Below are positions 16,480-23,609 of a stretch of DNA of 36,106 nt, in pieces. Each line of letters begins with the position of its first letter. The stretch's first letter is position 1. The notes beneath the pieces were generated by a model, which ran no database searches, was not told the DNA's origin, and was given only the letters and a program-made list of their open reading frames with translations. This DNA is from Burkholderiales bacterium 70-64. Lineage in GTDB: Bacteria; Pseudomonadota; Gammaproteobacteria; Burkholderiales; Burkholderiaceae_E. The stretch covers positions 1 to 36,106 of the forward strand of contig MKUQ01000001.1 in NCBI GenBank assembly GCA_001898645.1, in the 5' to 3' direction. A program made the translations under genes and the position numbers.

Positions 16480-17712
16480 ATGAGCGATGGTTCGTCCACA
16501 CCGGGTCCCCTGGCCGGCCTGAAGGTGCTCGAGCTCGGCCAGCTCATCGCGGGCCCGTTCGCCGGGCGCATGATGGCCGACTTCGGCGCCGACGTGATCA
16601 AGGTCGAGCCGCCCGCGCGCGACGGCCAGGCGGGCGGCGATCCGCTGCGCAAGTGGCGCAAGCTGCATCCGGACGATCCCTCGGGCACGTCGCTGTGGTG
16701 GTACGTCCAGGGCCGCAACAAGCGCTCGATGACGCTCGACCTGCGCCTGGCCGCCGGCCAGCGCATCGCGCGCGAGCTGGCCGCGCGCAGCGACATCGTG
16801 ATCGAGAACTTCCGCCCCGGCGCGCTCGAGAAGTGGGGGCTGGGCTACGAGGCGCTCGCGCGCGAGAACCCCGGCCTGGTGCTGGTGCGCCTGTCCGGCT
16901 ACGGCCAGAGCGGCCCCTATCGCGACCGCCCGGGGTTCGGCGCGATCGCCGAATCGATGGGCGGGCTGCGCTACGTGACCGGCTTCCCCGATCGCCCGCC
17001 GGTGCGTCCCAACCTCTCGATCGGCGATTCGCTGGCGGCGCTGCACGGCGTGATCGGTGCGCTCATGGCCCTGCACCACCGCCGCAGCACGGGCCGCGGC
17101 CAGGTGGTCGACGTGGCGCTGTACGAGGCGGTGTTCAACATGATGGAGAGCACGCTGCCCGAGTTCGACCGCTACGGCCTGGTGCGCGAGCGCACCGGCA
17201 GCAACCTCACCGGCATCGTGCCCTCCAATACCTACCCCACCGGCGACGGCGGCCACATCGTGATCGGGGGCAACGGCGATTCGATCTTCAAGCGCCTGAT
17301 GCACGCCATCGGGCGCGCCGACCTCGCCGACGACCCGGCGCTGGCCGACAACGCCGGACGCGCCGCGCGCGTGCAGGAGATCGACGACGCGATCGCCGCC
17401 TGGACCGGCGCGCACACGCTCGAGGAGGGGCTCGAGGCGATGGCGCACGCCGAGGTGCCGAGCGGGCGCATCTACAGCGCCGCCGACATGGTGAACGACC
17501 CGCAGTATGCTGCGCGCGCGATGATCGAGCGCGTGTCGCTGCCCGACGGCACGCCGCTGGCGGTGCCGGCGGTGGTGCCCAGGTTCTCCGCCACGCCCGG
17601 CGCGACGCGCTGGGTCGGCCCGGCGCTGGGCGAGCACACCGAGGCGGTGCTGCGCGAGCTCGGCTACGACGACGCGGCAATCGAGCGGTTGCGGGCCGAG
17701 CAGGTCGTCTAG
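16480..17712 (+). CDS. Class III (CaiB/BaiF, L-carnitine dehydratase family) CoA-transferase
   Basis: Predicted to move CoA between carboxylic acids through enzyme-bound anhydride intermediates; substrate unknown. The 410-residue protein begins with the family's PLAGLKVLELGQLIAGPFAGRMMADFGADVIKVEPP (about 10-45), has NKRSMTLDLR, the RLSGYGQSGPYRDRPGFG block (137-154) and LSIGDSLAALHG, where Asp183 is the likely catalytic aspartate by comparison with formyl-CoA transferase Asp169. The start at 16480 matches the family; the open frame before it is not conserved. No acyl-CoA ligase, racemase or dehydrogenase gene is adjacent to suggest a pathway. The leader 16301-16479 shows no clear promoter. 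Confidence 0.9.
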   Translation: MSDGSSTPGPLAGLKVLELGQLIAGPFAGRMMADFGADVIKVEPPARDGQAGGDPLRKWRKLHPDDPSGTSLWWYVQGRNKRSMTLDLRLAAGQRIARELAARSDIVIENFRPGALEKWGLGYEALARENPGLVLVRLSGYGQSGPYRDRPGFGAIAESMGGLRYVTGFPDRPPVRPNLSIGDSLAALHGVIGALMALHHRRSTGRGQVVDVALYEAVFNMMESTLPEFDRYGLVRERTGSNLTGIVPSNTYPTGDGGHIVIGGNGDSIFKRLMHAIGRADLADDPALADNAGRAARVQEIDDAIAAWTGAHTLEEGLEAMAHAEVPSGRIYSAADMVNDPQYAARAMIERVSLPDGTPLAVPAVVPRFSATPGATRWVGPALGEHTEAVLRELGYDDAAIERLRAEQVV

Positions 17713-17731
17713 CAGGCCCTGAGCGGCTGCG

Positions 17732-18127
17732 CTACGCCCAGTTCTCGCAGCGCAGGCCGTGCACGCGCCTGAACTCCGACAGGTTGTTCGTGACCAGCAC
17801 CGCCTCGAGGGCCAGCGCGTGTGCCGCGATCAGGGTGTCCAGCGCGCCGATCGGCTTGCCGATCTTTTCGAGGCCGGCGCGTACCCTGCCGTAGCTGCGC
17901 ATCGCTTTTTCGTCGAAGGGCAGTATTTCGAGCGGGGCGAGGAATTTGTCGAGCGCATTCAGGTTGCGCTGTGACCCCGACTTGGCAACGCCGAAAGCGA
18001 GCTCCGCCCCGGTGATGCTGGAGATCCCGACATCGCCGTAGGAGAAATCGTCGAATCGCTCCAGCACCCGGATCGGGCGGCGGTTGATGATGTAGATGCA
18101 GATGTTCGTATCGAGCAGGTACTTCAT
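17732..18127 (-). CDS. vapC: VapC-type toxin, PIN-domain ribonuclease
   Basis: Toxin of a type II toxin-antitoxin pair; PIN-domain RNases of this family cleave tRNA or rRNA. The 131-residue product starts MKYLLDTNICIYIINRRP, giving the first acidic residue (Asp6), followed by SSITGAELAFGV (conserved Glu), and GALDTLIAAHALALEAVLVTNNLSEFRRV, holding the third and fourth acidic positions. I use the ATG at 18127, which overlaps the vapB TGA by one base (TGATG); a start 12 nt earlier adds MARV. Both catalytic halves are intact, so the toxin is probably active. Confidence 0.88.
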   Translation of the reverse strand: MKYLLDTNICIYIINRRPIRVLERFDDFSYGDVGISSITGAELAFGVAKSGSQRNLNALDKFLAPLEILPFDEKAMRSYGRVRAGLEKIGKPIGALDTLIAAHALALEAVLVTNNLSEFRRVHGLRCENWA

Positions 18128-18360
18128 CACGCGGGCCATTCCTCGCGCGTCTGCTGGTCCGGCTGTTCACGCTCGATCGTGAACCCAGGCTCGAATTCGT
18201 CGAGTGCCTCGCGCAGGCCGACCCAGGGATTCTCGATGGGCAGCAGCAGCACGCCGCTGCCGAATCGCTTGACGATCACTTCCTCGCCGCGAAACCGGTA
18301 CGCCTTCGGCAGGCGGACCGCTTGGCTGCGGCCGGACGTGAACAGCTTGGCGGTGTCCAT
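18127..18360 (-). CDS. vapB: VapB-type antitoxin, AbrB/MazE-fold
   Basis: Antitoxin that neutralises VapC and represses the operon. The 77-residue product has an N-terminal swapped-hairpin AbrB-like DNA-binding domain (MDTAKLFTSGRSQAVRLPKAYRFRGEEVIVKRFGSGVLLLPI) and an acidic C-terminal tail (REALDEFEPGFTIEREQPDQQ) of the kind that wraps the toxin. First gene of the pair, translationally coupled to vapC; its promoter and operator-like palindromes lie 50-100 nt upstream. Confidence 0.9.
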   Translation of the reverse strand: MDTAKLFTSGRSQAVRLPKAYRFRGEEVIVKRFGSGVLLLPIENPWVGLREALDEFEPGFTIEREQPDQQTREEWPA

Positions 18361-18413
18361 GAGTCGTTTGCTCCCGAAGTCGTTTGCTGGCGATGTCGTT
18401 CGCCGCCTATCGC

Positions 18414-18457
18414 CTATGATAGCTACCGATGATAGATATCAGCTGCGCATATCGCAA
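18414..18457 (-). promoter_or_regulatory. vapBC promoter and operator-like repeats
   Basis: On the minus strand TTGCGA (18457-18452), a 17-bp spacer and TATCAT (18434-18429) form a sigma70-like promoter. The predicted RNA start falls near 18422, on a 9-nt palindrome CTATGATAG (18414-18422). The ATGATAG half occurs twice as a direct repeat (18416-18422 and 18429-18435). This would let the VapB-VapC complex block its own promoter, as is common for this family. The remainder of the gap to 18592 holds a 7-bp stem (GGATCGG/CCGATCC, about 18500-18526) upstream of the transporter genes. Confidence 0.6.
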
Positions 18458-18592
18458 CTGTTCCCCCATGATCCGGCGGCCGCGCCTCTCCGTCATCGGC
18501 CGGATCGGTTAACCTGACGGCCGATCCGCCTCACGGCCGAGTCGCACCAGGCCGTCGCCGGCGGGCGCGAACCGCTTCCGAGGAGATCCGAC

Positions 18593-19615
18593 ATGCGCGC
18601 ACGCATCCTGGCCATCCTGTTCGCGGCGCTGGCCGCGGCCGTCCTGCCCCGCGCGGCGCCGGCCCAGGACAAGCCCGAGAAGCCCAAGCTCACCATCGCG
18701 GTCGGCGGCAAGGCGGCGTTCTACTACCTGCCGCTGACCATCGCCGAGCAGCGCGGCTACTTCAAGGAAGAGGGGCTGGACGTCGACATCGTCGACTTCG
18801 CGGGCGGCTCGGCGGCGCTGCGCGCCGTGGTGGGCGGCTCGGCCGACGTGGTCTCGGGCGCCTACGAGCACACCATCAGCCTGCAGGCGAGCAAGCAGTA
18901 CTTCACCGCCTTCGTGCTGCAGGGGCGCGCCCCGGCGATCTCGATCGGCGTGTCCAGCAAGGCGAGCTACCGCTCGCCAGCCGACTTCAAGGGCATGAAG
19001 GTCGGCGTGTCGGCGCCCGGCTCCTCGACCAACATGGTGGTCAACTACTTCCTGGCGAAGAACGGCCTGAAGCCCACCGACGTGGCGATCATCGGCGTGG
19101 GCACCGGCAGCGCGGCGCTGGCGGCGCTGCGCTCGGGGCGCATCGATGCGCTGTCCAACGTCGACCCGGTGATGACCATGCTGGAGCAGAAGGGCGACGC
19201 GAAGATCGTCGCCAGCACGCGCACCCTGGCGGGCACCGAGCAGCTGTTCGGCGGCCCGATGCCGGCCGGCTGCCTGTACGCCTCGGAAGACTTCGTGAAG
19301 GCCAACCCGCGCACCGTGCAGGCGCTGACCAACGCCATGGTCAAGGCGCTGAAGTGGCTGCAGCAGGCCGGCCCGTCGGACATCATCAAGACCGTGCCCG
19401 AGGCCTACCTGCTCGGCGACCGGGCGCTGTACCTCGCCTCCTACAACAACGTGAAGGGCGCCTTCAGCCCCGACGGCCTCATCCCCGACGCCGGCGCCAG
19501 GACCTCGCTGAAGGCGCTCGCGAGCTTCGATCCCAAGGTCAAGCCGCAGGAGATCGACCTCTCGCGCACCTACACCAACGCGTTCGTGCGCAAGGCGCTC
19601 GCCTCGATCAAGTGA
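18593..19615 (+). CDS. ABC transporter substrate-binding protein, NitT/TauT type
   Basis: Periplasmic binding protein of the nitrate/sulfonate/taurine/thiamine-precursor group; ligand not predictable. The 340-residue product has a Sec signal peptide (about 1-24, cleavage near APA-Q) with no lipobox cysteine. It then has the family pattern AFYYLPLTIAEQRGYFKEEGLDVDIVDFAGGSAALRAVVGGSADVVSGAYEHTI, a hinge/ligand-site stretch FKGMKVGVSAPGSSTNMVVNYFLAKNGL, and SGRIDALSNVDPV. GAGGAG lies about 8 nt before the ATG. First of three transporter genes. Confidence 0.9.
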   Translation: MRARILAILFAALAAAVLPRAAPAQDKPEKPKLTIAVGGKAAFYYLPLTIAEQRGYFKEEGLDVDIVDFAGGSAALRAVVGGSADVVSGAYEHTISLQASKQYFTAFVLQGRAPAISIGVSSKASYRSPADFKGMKVGVSAPGSSTNMVVNYFLAKNGLKPTDVAIIGVGTGSAALAALRSGRIDALSNVDPVMTMLEQKGDAKIVASTRTLAGTEQLFGGPMPAGCLYASEDFVKANPRTVQALTNAMVKALKWLQQAGPSDIIKTVPEAYLLGDRALYLASYNNVKGAFSPDGLIPDAGARTSLKALASFDPKVKPQEIDLSRTYTNAFVRKALASIK

Positions 19616-19628
19616 GGACGGCCCGGAA

Positions 19629-20543
19629 GTGACGGCGATGCAGGCAGGCGACGGGGCACGCGGCGAGGGCACCGCTGGAAGCGACGACGCTGCCGGCGAA
19701 GCACACGGCGGTGTTTCCGGCGCCGCCCCGCCGGACAGCCCCGCGCTGGCCTTCGAGGACGTCGCCTGCACCTTCGTGTCGCGCGATGATCCGGGGCAGC
19801 GCTACGCCGCGCTGCGCGGCGTGACGCTGCGCATCGCGCCGGGCGAGTTCGTGTCGGTGGTCGGGCCGACCGGCTGCGGCAAGTCCACCCTGCTCAACGT
19901 CGGGGCCGGGCTGCTCGAGCCCTCGGCCGGCCGCGTGGAGGTCTTCGGCCGGCCTCTGGAGGGCATCAACGCGCGCGCCGGCTACATGTTCCAGGCCGAT
20001 GCGCTGATGCCGTGGCGCAGCGCGCTCGCCAACGTCACCGCCGGCCTGCAGTTCCGCGGCGTGCCCGCGGCCGAGGCGCGCAGCCGGGGCGAGGCGTGGC
20101 TGGCGCGCGTCGGGCTGACGGGCTTCGGCGAGCGCTACCCGCACCAGCTCTCGGGCGGCATGCGCAAGCGCGTCGCGCTGGCGCAGACGCTGATCCTCGA
20201 TCCCGACATCATCCTGATGGACGAGCCGTTCTCGGCGCTGGACATCCAGACGCGCCAGCTGATGGAGAACGAGGTGCTCGAGCTGTGGGCGGCGCGACGC
20301 AAGGCGGTGCTGTTCATCACTCACGACCTGGACGAGGCGATCGCGATGAGCGATCGCGTGGTGGTGCTGTCGGCCGGGCCGGGCTCGCACCCGATCGGCG
20401 AGTTCGCCGTCGAGCTGCCACGCCCGCGCGACGTGATCGAGATCCGCACCCGGCCGGGCTTCCTCGACCTGCACGAGCGCATCTGGTCGGTGCTGCGCGA
20501 GGAGGTGCTCGAGGGCTACGCGCAGCAGCGGCGCGCCGCATGA
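19629..20543 (+). CDS. ABC transporter ATPase, NitT/TauT type
   Basis: Cytoplasmic motor of the importer. The 304-residue protein has Walker A GPTGCGKST (79-87), Q-loop Gln122 in MFQADALMPW, signature LSGGM (174-178), Walker B ILMDEPFSALD (195-205) and the switch His222 in ITHDLDEA. About 37 N-terminal residues are an Ala/Gly-rich extension. GTG at 19629 is used; an ATG at 19638 is as likely, with GGAAG 8 nt before it. Its stop overlaps the permease ATG (ATGA), indicating coupling. Confidence 0.93.
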   Translation: MTAMQAGDGARGEGTAGSDDAAGEAHGGVSGAAPPDSPALAFEDVACTFVSRDDPGQRYAALRGVTLRIAPGEFVSVVGPTGCGKSTLLNVGAGLLEPSAGRVEVFGRPLEGINARAGYMFQADALMPWRSALANVTAGLQFRGVPAAEARSRGEAWLARVGLTGFGERYPHQLSGGMRKRVALAQTLILDPDIILMDEPFSALDIQTRQLMENEVLELWAARRKAVLFITHDLDEAIAMSDRVVVLSAGPGSHPIGEFAVELPRPRDVIEIRTRPGFLDLHERIWSVLREEVLEGYAQQRRAA

Positions 20544-21532
20544 GCCGCCCGGCCCGCGCCAGGACCTCGCTGCTGCGCATCCGGCTCTACCAGGCGCTGG
20601 TGCTGGCGGCCGTCATCGGCCTGTGGCACGTGCTCACCAGCCCGACGCTGCTGCCGCCGTTCTACTTCTCGAATCCGAACCAGGCGGCGTTCTTCTTCGG
20701 CGAGCCGTGGAAGGTGCTGGTGCGCATCGTCCAGTGGTTCGCCAGCGGCGAGATCTTCGTGCACCTGGGCGTGACGCTGTTCGAGACCGCGGCCGCCTTC
20801 GCCATCGGCACCCTCGGCGGGCTGGCGGTGGGCCTGTGGCTGGCCCTGAGCCCCATGGCCTCGGCCATCCTCGATCCCTACGTCAAGGCGGCCAACTCGA
20901 TGCCCAGGGTGATCCTCGCGCCGATCTTCTCGATCTGGTTCGGCCTGGGCGTGTGGTCCAAGGTGGCGCTGGGCGTCACCCTGGTGTTCTTCATCGTGTT
21001 CTTCAACGTCTACCAGGGCGTGCGCGAGGTGAGCCCCACCGTGCTGGCCAGCGCGCGCATGCTCGGGGCCGGCCCGCGCCAGCTGCTGCGCCATGTCTAT
21101 CTGCCGAGCGCCACCAGCTGGGTGTTCTCCAGTCTGCACACCTCGGTGGGCCTGGCCTTCGTCGGCGCCGTGGTCGGCGAATACCTCGGCTCGGCGCGCG
21201 GCGTGGGCTACCTGATCCTGCAGGCCGAGGGCACCTTCGACATCAACACCGTGTTCGCCGGCGTGGTCGTGCTCACCGCGTTCGCGCTGGTGCTCGACGT
21301 GGTGGTGGGGGTCGCGGAGAAGCGGCTCATGAAGTGGCAGCCGAGAAGCCGAGAAGCTCTGAACCGGGCCGCGCGCTCGCGCCGGATCTCTGGCATCGGC
21401 CCACCACTGGACCGCCGCGGCGTTCGCGCGCGGATCGGGCGGCGGGTGGGCGCCTTAGACAAGTTTCCTGTCGGAGTAATTGACAATTGTCATGTTTCTA
21501 AGGAATTGAATCTTTGTGAATCAAGGATTTGA
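20540..21532 (+). CDS. ABC transporter permease, NitT/TauT type, with an unusual C-terminal tail
   Basis: Inner-membrane channel of the importer. Residues 15-265 form a standard BPD_transp_1 permease with about six helices. The EAA loop is VREVSPTVLASARMLGAGPRQLLRHVYLPSA (161-191), facing the ATPase. The family normally ends soon after EKRLMKWQPR (about 268). Here the frame goes on for about 63 more residues (SREALNRAARSRR... to NLCESRI) that look unlike a membrane protein and are encoded by the control region of the next gene, including the palindrome at 21481-21492. The boundary coincides with an 8-nt tandem duplication CCGAGAAG (21341-21356), suggesting a frameshift or loss of the original stop. 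Confidence 0.85.
   Translation: MSRPARARTSLLRIRLYQALVLAAVIGLWHVLTSPTLLPPFYFSNPNQAAFFFGEPWKVLVRIVQWFASGEIFVHLGVTLFETAAAFAIGTLGGLAVGLWLALSPMASAILDPYVKAANSMPRVILAPIFSIWFGLGVWSKVALGVTLVFFIVFFNVYQGVREVSPTVLASARMLGAGPRQLLRHVYLPSATSWVFSSLHTSVGLAFVGAVVGEYLGSARGVGYLILQAEGTFDINTVFAGVVVLTAFALVLDVVVGVAEKRLMKWQPRSREALNRAARSRRISGIGPPLDRRGVRARIGRRVGALDKFPVGVIDNCHVSKELNLCESRI
21481..21492. promoter_or_regulatory. Perfect 12-bp palindrome upstream of a sigma54 promoter
   Basis: TGACAATTGTCA is a perfect dyad 46 bp upstream of the -24 element at 21538. A second GACA/TGTC pair (GACA at 21459-21462 and TGTC at 21469-21472) lies just before it. Position and shape fit an upstream binding site for a sigma54 activator. 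It falls inside the reading frame of the permease tail. Inference only. Confidence 0.5.
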
Positions 21533-21537
21533 GAGTG

Positions 21538-21554
21538 TGGCACGTGCCTTGCTT
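21538..21554 (+). promoter_or_regulatory. Sigma54 (-24/-12) promoter of the VWA PEP-CTERM gene
   Basis: TGGCACG, four bases, then TTGCTT: the conserved GG (-24) and GC (-12) pairs are 10 bp apart and every consensus position is met. It starts 5 nt after the permease stop codon. The transcript would begin near 21564, about 32 nt before the ATG, with AGGAGG in the leader. Sigma54 promoters need an activator ATPase, so expression is expected to be signal-dependent. Confidence 0.8.
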
Positions 21555-21595
21555 ATTTCTCCGCGCATTTCCACAACAACCTGCAGGAGGAGCAA

Positions 21596-22384
21596 ATGGG
21601 CATCATGAACACCAAATTGGGCCGGTTCTGCGCCACGCTCGCGATCGCGGGTTCGGTCGGCCTCACTGCCGCGCCGGCCAAGGCCGACCTCATCCAGCTC
21701 GGCTTCATCCTCGACGGATCGGGCAGCATCGGCTCGGGCAACTGGAACATCATTCGTGCCGGCCTGGCCAACGCGGTCAACCTGATCCCGGTGGCCGGCG
21801 AGGACACGTATGAGGTCTCGATCGTACAGTTCGGCGCCACCGCGCAAACCGAGGTCGCCAACTACGTGATCACCGACGCCGCCTCCCGCACGGCGCTTTC
21901 GACCATCGTCGCGGGCCTGGTCTACATGAACGGCGGCGCGACCAACTTCAACGCGGCCTTCACCCAGATGGCCACGGTGCTCGGCAACACGATCCAGGGC
22001 GCCGACGCTTCATACGTCAACTTCGCCACCGACGGACAGCAGAACTCGGGCGGCACCGGTGTCGCTCAGCGCGATGCGCTGATCGCCCTGGGCGTCGACA
22101 ACATCAGCGTCGAGGGCATCGGCAGCGGCGTCGACCAGAACGACCTGATGAACAACTTCTGCTATCCGAGCGCCTGCATCGACATCACCGGCGGCGGCTC
22201 GGCCAATTTCCCGGGGCAGGGCTTCTATGTCGGCGTCGCGAACGCCCAGGGCTACGCGGCCGTGATCGGCAACAAGGTGCGCATCGTGACGGGCCAGCCG
22301 GTGCCGGAGCCGCAGATGATCTCGCTGCTGGGCTTGGGCCTGCTCGGCCTGGTGCCGATGCTGCGCCGGCGCAAGTCGGCCTGA
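21596..22384 (+). CDS. VWA-domain protein with PEP-CTERM sorting signal
   Basis: Predicted exported protein cut and anchored by an exosortase. The 262-residue product has a signal peptide (1-30, AKA-D) and a von Willebrand factor A domain (about 31-230). The metal site is complete: DGSGS (40-44), a Thr in GGATNFNAAF and Asp in FATDGQQN. The C-terminal sorting signal is VPEPQ (236-240), a hydrophobic helix and RRRKSA. A CX4C pair (FCYPSAC, about 189-194) could form a disulfide. AGGAGG is 5 nt before the ATG. No exosortase is in the window. Role unknown; such proteins are usually linked to extracellular polysaccharide or floc matrix. Confidence 0.88.
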   Translation: MGIMNTKLGRFCATLAIAGSVGLTAAPAKADLIQLGFILDGSGSIGSGNWNIIRAGLANAVNLIPVAGEDTYEVSIVQFGATAQTEVANYVITDAASRTALSTIVAGLVYMNGGATNFNAAFTQMATVLGNTIQGADASYVNFATDGQQNSGGTGVAQRDALIALGVDNISVEGIGSGVDQNDLMNNFCYPSACIDITGGGSANFPGQGFYVGVANAQGYAAVIGNKVRIVTGQPVPEPQMISLLGLGLLGLVPMLRRRKSA

Positions 22385-22397
22385 GGATTCCCCCTCG

Positions 22398-22421
22398 GCC
22401 GGGGCGGCGTGCCGCCCCGGC
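22398..22421 (+). terminator. GC-rich hairpin after the VWA gene
   Basis: Perfect 11-bp complementarity (22398-22408/22411-22421) starts 14 nt after the stop codon; sterically the loop must be at least 4 nt. No T-run follows. Probably a transcript end or stabilising stem. Confidence 0.55.
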
Positions 22422-22433
22422 AAGACGCTGGTT

Positions 22434-22462
22434 CGAACGGCAGCCGCTCCGGCTGCCGTTCG
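22434..22462 (+). terminator. Second hairpin after the VWA gene
   Basis: A perfect 13-bp stem with a 3-nt CTC loop (22434-22446/22450-22462), 12 nt after the first hairpin. Again no T-run. Two strong stems in tandem separate the VWA gene from the DsbC-like gene. Confidence 0.55.
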
Positions 22463-22565
22463 GGCAATCTGACCAAGGCCTTGCCCGCCCGCCTGATCTG
22501 GACAAGCCTGTGATCCGCGCATAATCAAGATGCATTGGTTTCCCGGGCGAAAAGAAGGCGTTGCG

Positions 22566-23435
22566 ATGCATGCAGGGGCAGGTGGATGGGCTCGACGACT
22601 CCTCGTCGTGCTGGTGTCGGTTTTCGTGCCGGTGGCCGCTGCGCCGTCATCCGGGGCGTCCGGGGTCGCGCCGGCGCCCGCAGCGTCCGCCGCAGCTGCG
22701 GCACGGGCTCCCGGCCTTCCGCCGCTCGCCTGGAGCCCGGACGTGGCCGCTGCGCGCGCCGCCTTCGAGCGGGCGACCGGCGCGCCGCTGCGGGCCGGGT
22801 TCCGCGTCGAGCCGACGGTGTTCCCGCGCTACTACGCGCTGCGCCCCGATGCGCCGGGGCGTCCGAGCGCCTATTTCCGCGACGACATGCGCTGGACCGC
22901 CAACGTGCGCTCGGCCGGCTGGTCGGTGGGCGGCGATGCGCCGCCCGGGCCCGAAGACCTCCAGCGCTGGCAGCGCGAGCAGCTGCGCGCCGTGCCGCTG
23001 GAGCGGCTGGTGAAGGTCAGGCGCAAGACGCCGTTCGTGGCGGTGATCTGGTCGGCGCCCGATTGCCCGTTCTGCCGGCGGCTCGAGCGCTCGCTGGAGG
23101 AAACCGGCGCCTCGGTCTACCTGGCTCCGGTCGGGCTGGCCGAAGACGGGTTCGCGCGTTCCGCGCAGGTGTACTGCGCCGCGGACCCCGGAGCGGCCTG
23201 GCGCGCCGCGATGGGCGAGGCTGCCGCCACCGGCTCGGCTGCTGCGTCGCGGCCGGGCTGTGCCTATCCGCGCGCCATGATGACCGACATCGGCTTCTTC
23301 CTCGGCCGCGGGCGCCTGGCGACCCCGATCGTGGTCTTCGCCGACGGCTCGAGCATCACCGGCTGGGACGGCGAGCGCGCGCCGGCACGGCTGAGGCAGG
23401 TGCTGGCGCAGAAGCTGTACTTCCCCGAGCGCTAA
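22566..23435 (+). CDS. DsbC/DsbG-like thioredoxin-fold protein, exported
   Basis: Predicted periplasmic disulfide isomerase or related redox protein. With the ATG at 22566 (AAGAAGG, 7 nt spacing) it has 289 residues: signal peptide or membrane anchor (about 1-28), an Ala/Pro linker, an N-terminal region (50-145) that I do not recognise as the DsbC dimerisation domain, then a thioredoxin fold with AVIWSAPDCPFCRR (Cys167, Cys170), a second Cys pair as in DsbC (Cys204 in VYC, Cys232 in RPGC) and a cis-Pro at ATPIVVF (Pro254). An earlier ATG at 22530 has no ribosome-binding site. It lies between two PEP-CTERM genes but has no sorting signal itself. Confidence 0.75.
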   Translation: MHAGAGGWARRLLVVLVSVFVPVAAAPSSGASGVAPAPAASAAAAARAPGLPPLAWSPDVAAARAAFERATGAPLRAGFRVEPTVFPRYYALRPDAPGRPSAYFRDDMRWTANVRSAGWSVGGDAPPGPEDLQRWQREQLRAVPLERLVKVRRKTPFVAVIWSAPDCPFCRRLERSLEETGASVYLAPVGLAEDGFARSAQVYCAADPGAAWRAAMGEAAATGSAAASRPGCAYPRAMMTDIGFFLGRGRLATPIVVFADGSSITGWDGERAPARLRQVLAQKLYFPER

Positions 23436-23478
23436 CGTCTGTCGGGCTGAAGCAAGCCTGCGCCGTCGCCAGGCGATC

Positions 23479-23507
23479 GCGGGCCGGTGCAATACGCGCC
23501 GGCCCGC
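23479..23507. other. 12-bp hairpin between convergent genes
   Basis: A 12-bp stem with one G-T wobble (23479-23490/23496-23507) and loop AATAC. It stands between the DsbC-like stop and the bidirectional terminator and may add to transcript ending for the plus-strand gene. Confidence 0.45.
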
Positions 23508-23548
23508 AAAAGACCAGGGGCAGGCCGAAGCCTGCCCCTGTTTGCTGT
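23508..23548. terminator. Bidirectional intrinsic terminator
   Basis: An 11-bp perfect stem CAGGGGCAGGC/GCCTGCCCCTG (23515-23525/23530-23540) with a CGAA loop on the plus strand (TTCG on the minus strand). On the plus strand GTTTGCTG follows; on the minus strand GTCTTTTGC follows. It serves the convergent DsbC-like gene and the second PEP-CTERM gene. The region 23541-23609 holds nothing else clear. Confidence 0.75.
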
Positions 23549-23609
23549 GCGGCCTGCGCCGGCTGCCCGTGCAGGGCGTGTCCGGCGCGTTCCGCGGCCC
23601 TCGCGCCGT

